A program made the translations under genes and the position numbers. The notes under the pieces are model-generated. The model was given only the letters and a program-made list of their open reading frames with translations, made no database searches and was not told the DNA's origin. A stretch of DNA of 64,000 bases, from the NCBI GenBank assembly GCA_020086605.1, contig JACBWW010000007.1:19041752-19105751 (forward strand), given 5' to 3'. Origin of the DNA: Lanius collurio (lineage: Eukaryota; Chordata; Aves; Passeriformes; Laniidae). Each line of letters opens with the position of its first letter. Within the stretch, counting starts at the first letter, position 1. Shown in pieces: positions 60,470-64,000 of this stretch.

Positions 60470-60903
60470 GTAGCTTGTACACTGCTTAGTCTGTCGGTAG
60501 ACTTGCCTCTGTATGCCTTGGAATACCTCAAACTGTCCAGAGAGACAGCATAGGCAGTCCTGCATCTAGACAGCTCCACATAAGCTAGTGTTGGCTGTTA
60601 GCTGCTCACCAAAAAGCAAGAGCAAAGAGAAGAAACATAGCTCAGTCCCGTGCTATGTTCCCAGTCTTTTATTTCCTCTCATCCCAGAGGATGGAGCAGA
60701 TGCTACCAGGAGGGAAGGTGGAGCCAAGGAGGGGGTGGAGTCTCTGCATTGGGTTCTTTATAGGAGATAGAAGGGAAAGGGGGTACCAGGGGGTGGAACC
60801 GGGGTAAACAGCCAACCAGATCCTTTTCCAGGAAAGTCCAGGCAACTTTGAACTTTACCCGCACTTTAAACAAAGGGATGTCTCAGAGTCACACGGTAAG
60901 GAC
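60470..60903 (-). mobile_element. LTR-like element, arm 1 of an inverted pair
   Basis: Reverse complement resembles 61769-62192. On the minus strand it has TATAAA (plus about 60758-60763) followed after about 90 nt by AATAAA (plus 60668-60673), as in an LTR. The CR1 sequence stands on both sides. Terminal repeats and a target duplication could not be fixed. Confidence -1.
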
Positions 60904-61720
60904 ATTCTAGAGGTCTGCTTGGGCAGAAACCTGGGGGGCAGACAGTCAGCCAATACTCTCCATGGAAGGGATGTCTTTCAGAGGCTCCTAGACAGGCTGG
61001 AAGGATGGGCCAACAGGAACCTTACAAATTTCAAGAAACCAAATGCGAAGAGCTGCACCTGGGAAGGAAGAGTCTTGCAATCATACAGGCTGGGGACAGA
61101 TCTGGGGAAGGGGCTCTGGACCAGCAAACTGGGCAGGAGCTGGTAGCAAAGCCAGGCAGCAGCATCTGGAGCTGCCACAGCAGGAGCACAATGAGGAGCT
61201 TGGGGCAGGTCCCCTGTGCCCAGCACTTGATGTCAGAGCACATCTGGGTGCCAGCATCTTGGTGCCCCAGTGCAGAAAGATGTCAATAACCTGGCGTGAG
61301 GTCACCCCTGCAGTGCTCAGGGCTGGAGCCTGGCCCCCGAGCAGAGGCTGGGGCTGGTCCAGCCTGGGCAGAGATGGCTTTGGGGGCACCTCACAGACAG
61401 CCCAGAGCCTGTAGGGAGGGGAGGGAGAGGAGGCAGCCAGGCCCTTCACAGCCAGTGTGCACAAGGTAGGGCAGCAGGGATTGGATTGAGAGGGCTTCAG
61501 GCTGGGGACTGAAACCTCTTCCATGAGGACAGGTAGGACCTGCATGGGGCAGCTGGGCAGGCTCCATCCTTGGGGGATTATGAAACTTGGCTGGGCAAAG
61601 CCCTGAGCAACCTGATCTGACATCACAGCTGGCACTGTTGGAGCAGTGGTGCATGAGGCACCTCCTGAGGTCCCTTCCAACACAAACTACTCTATGATTC
61701 CATTATTCTAAGCAATAATA
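60904..61720 (+). mobile_element. CR1 LINE, downstream segment with 3' end
   Basis: Sense CR1: aggctcctagacaggctgga, gccaacaggaacctt, gagctgcacctgggaagg, then GC-rich ORF2-derived sequence, ending ctgaggtcccttccaacaca with the tail motif attccattattcta. The 200-codon minus-strand frame over 61081-61683 is a shadow of this element. Confidence -1.
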
Positions 61721-61768
61721 TTTCACATAGGAGCATGTTGCAGTGTACCCCTCTGGGTTCCTGCCCAG

Positions 61769-62192
61769 GTCCTTGCCATGTGACTCTGAGATATTCCTTT
61801 GTTTAAAGTGTGGGTACAGTTCAAAGTATTCGGGACTTTAATCTGGTAGGTTGTCTACCCCAGCTCTGTCCCTGGTATCCCCTTTCCCCCTCCCCTGGAC
61901 AAAAGGAAGCCCGCGCAGAGGCTCGGGCTCTCTTTGACTCTTGGCTCCCTCCTGATCAGATATACCCCGTCTTGCTGGACAGGGGAAAACAAATGATTCT
62001 AGGAATATAGCTGGAGTCTGAGCTGTATTTCATCTCTTTGCTTCTGCTTCTGGCGAGTGGCAAACAGCCGGCACTGCCTATCACGTAGCTGCTCAGCTGC
62101 GGGATTTCTAAGCTGTCTTTGGATGGTTTGAGATATTCCAAGGCACATAGAGGCAAGCCTTACCACAGAAATTAAGCAGTGTACAGAGCTAC
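61769..62192 (+). mobile_element. LTR-like element, arm 2 of an inverted pair
   Basis: Similar to the reverse complement of arm 1 over its whole length: both carry tgtgactctgaga, ctttgtttaaagtg, tattccaaggca and agaggcaag in the same order. The sequence just before it (tgtacccctctgg, 61744) could be the true TG start. More decayed than arm 1: I see neither a clear TATA box nor AATAAA. It follows directly on the CR1 3' end. Confidence -1.
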
Positions 62193-63257
62193 CACACTAG
62201 AAATGGCTCCTTTAATGTGTGTCTCAGAACACATGCAGGGCTAACTCCGAGAGACCTGCTCACCGGGACACCCCCAAATATCTCAGGAGGAGCATGAAGG
62301 TTATTATTCCTGTTGTGATGCTATTCCCATCTAAATATGTACTGGTGATAAATCCTGGTTGGTAACAGCCACCCAGACCCCATGTGTCTTGATCACTGAC
62401 ATGAATCAACCTATACTTTATTGACTCAAAAGCATTTAAATATAGCCGACACTTTTGTTGATTTTTTTTTACTGTGAATGGCAGATGTATCAACAGAATG
62501 TTTCATTGCTTTTTCTCAAATAAAGGACCAAATTAAGAGTTCTTTTTATTCTATTACTGTTTAGAGTTCGTTACCAATATCCTGTGACAGACCTGAGACT
62601 TGGAAAATGTATTTTGTTTCCAATTTGTTCTTTTTCAAAAGGCTTTGTTGTAATTTTGAATTTTAGTGGTCATTCACTGTAACTGATGACATTTCACTGG
62701 TTCCTTCAGCTTCTGCTTCTCTCATTCTTTTTTAAAGTTAAAAACTATGATAACTGAATTTTTATTTTTTTTCTTCTCAGATTCTAAATCTTTGAAGATT
62801 TAATTATCTCTCTGCATCTTTTTCTTTTTAATCCATTGCATTTCTTATGGTTTCTCAATCACAGTGCTTTATTTAGTATCCAAGAACTAGTTCTTAACCA
62901 TTTCCTCATGTGCTTTTTTAAAGCATTTCTCTCTATATGTTCCAGTCTATAATGTTGCCAATTAGTTTAAACATTAAAAAATTGCTATTTAAAGCTTGAT
63001 AAAATATAACGCTGATTAGCAGCAGTAGTGTGGTCAGATATATTACACTCTAAATCTGCAGTGAATATTTGCTTGTCCAGCAAAATGAGCTCTAACATAG
63101 CAACTCTCTTATCGCCACCTTCTATGAATATTTTAGGGTCTCTGCAGTTACCTTAGCAAGATCTTCTCCCAAATGTAACCACTAACACATTTTCTGACTC
63201 CTGTGAAAAGCATCTAATGTCACTTATTTGTTGCCACCACCTAAAAAAGTGAGGCCT
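62193..63257. other. Intergenic stretch, no gene recognised
   Basis: AT-rich, with T-rich runs at about 62760-62840. No gene, RNA or named repeat recognised. Confidence -1.
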
Positions 63258-64000
63258 TGTCATAGTTTTATGCGGGCTAGGAGCCAGCCCCATAAAATCT
63301 ATTTATTTATTTGCTTCTATGACAGTTGAGCAGAGAAGGGAAAACCAAAATTCCACTTCTCATAAGGTGAAACAAGGATTATTGAGGAAAACAGAAAAAA
63401 ACTTCAAGGTAAAACAGGTCTGCACTTGAACAATTTCAGTATAAAGATTTATGACTAACAGAATTAAAAGTAAAAAGAAATAATAAGAAATTAAAGTAAT
63501 GCTCAAACACCTTTCTCTCACAGTACCTGCCTTTTTCCCATAAACCCGTGTAAGGGAAACAAAACATGGGGTTTTGGTCAGTGTTGCATTTCTTAAGAGC
63601 CTTTCTTTATGTTTAAGGGAAAGAGTTTCTTCTGCTTTGACAGTTCAGACTTCCACAGGCAGCAGCCCCGTCTGAAGCTGCAGTGAAGAGATCTCTCCCA
63701 TGGTTTAGCAGTCTTCTCACAGCTGCCAGCATGGGCCATAGTAGCCATGGGGTTTAGTCTTTTAAGGATGAGCTACTCCAGCCTGAAAGCAAAGGGTCTC
63801 TTCTCCAATCTCTAGAAACTTTTCACATCCATGGGCTCTGGCATTGAGCACTTTTTCACAAGCGGTGTGTGGATTTTTGCATCCCCCCCCAATGTACTTC
63901 AATGAACTACAGAGAAACAATTCGTAATATCAGTCCTCATCTCGGCTTGCAAGGAGAACTTAAGCTTCGGTGCTAAAAGTGCCTCTGCTCTCTTTCCCTC
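63258..64000 (-). mobile_element. Endogenous retrovirus LTR, antisense, runs off the window
   Basis: Text such as gggctaggagccagccccat, aaggtgaaacaaggattattg, ttttggtcagtgttgcattt and cttctcacagctgccagcat resembles an LTR frequent in songbird genomes, in reverse orientation. This is recognition only; the left border at tgtcatag (63258) is a guess and the right border is beyond the window. Confidence -1.

Noticed and set aside
61081..61683. Minus-strand open frame of 200 codons, the longest in the window
   Set aside because: It lies antisense in a CR1 element with GC-rich composition; it is Ser/Pro/Cys-rich with no recognisable domain and no linked exons.

Overview
The window is vertebrate nuclear DNA, almost certainly from a bird and probably a songbird. 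Eight CR1-type LINE copies lie in it, most with the avian CR1 3' end. Several LTRs resemble endogenous retrovirus families common in passerine genomes. The one gene is built of many small exons with GT-AG introns. There are no prokaryotic features, no CRISPR array and no operon. The species assignment is inference; the repeat calls rest on recognition, not on a database search.

Positions 739-46769 (+ strand) hold the 3' 40 coding exons of a type IV collagen alpha-1-class gene, best called COL4A1. The exons were placed by eye from acceptor and donor sites, unbroken Gly-X-Y periodicity and phase. Together they give 4347 nt, or 1448 codons plus TAA, with no frameshift and no internal stop. Exons 1-35 and the start of exon 36 encode the rest of the interrupted triple helix (about 1219 residues). 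Exons 36-40 encode a complete 229-residue NC1 domain with 12 cysteines. The signal peptide, 7S region and first part of the helix (about 220 residues by comparison with the 1669-residue human chain) lie upstream of the window. The chain assembles with alpha-2(IV) into basement-membrane networks, and its NC1 domain directs chain selection and end-to-end joining.

The introns carry most of the mobile DNA. They hold a roughly 1.7-kb antisense LTR (3215-4902) containing a 5-N gap, an ERVL-like sense LTR (6471-6800), a 339-bp sense LTR with TATA and AATAAA (21862-22200), and six CR1 fragments. After the stop codon there is a probable 1.3-kb 3' UTR with three AATAAA signals (to about 48090). The remaining 16 kb has no recognisable gene. 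It holds a CR1 fragment, a CR1 copy associated with two oppositely oriented LTR-like arms (60230-62192), and an antisense LTR running off the right end.

I found no evidence of a new biological system. The points most worth checking are an N-glycosylation sequon in the NC1 C-terminus that I do not recall from mammalian alpha-1, a GC-AG intron, a sense LTR with a poly(A) signal inside the gene, an apparent assembly artefact, and whether this moderately divergent alpha-1 chain is the true COL4A1 orthologue or a lineage paralogue.
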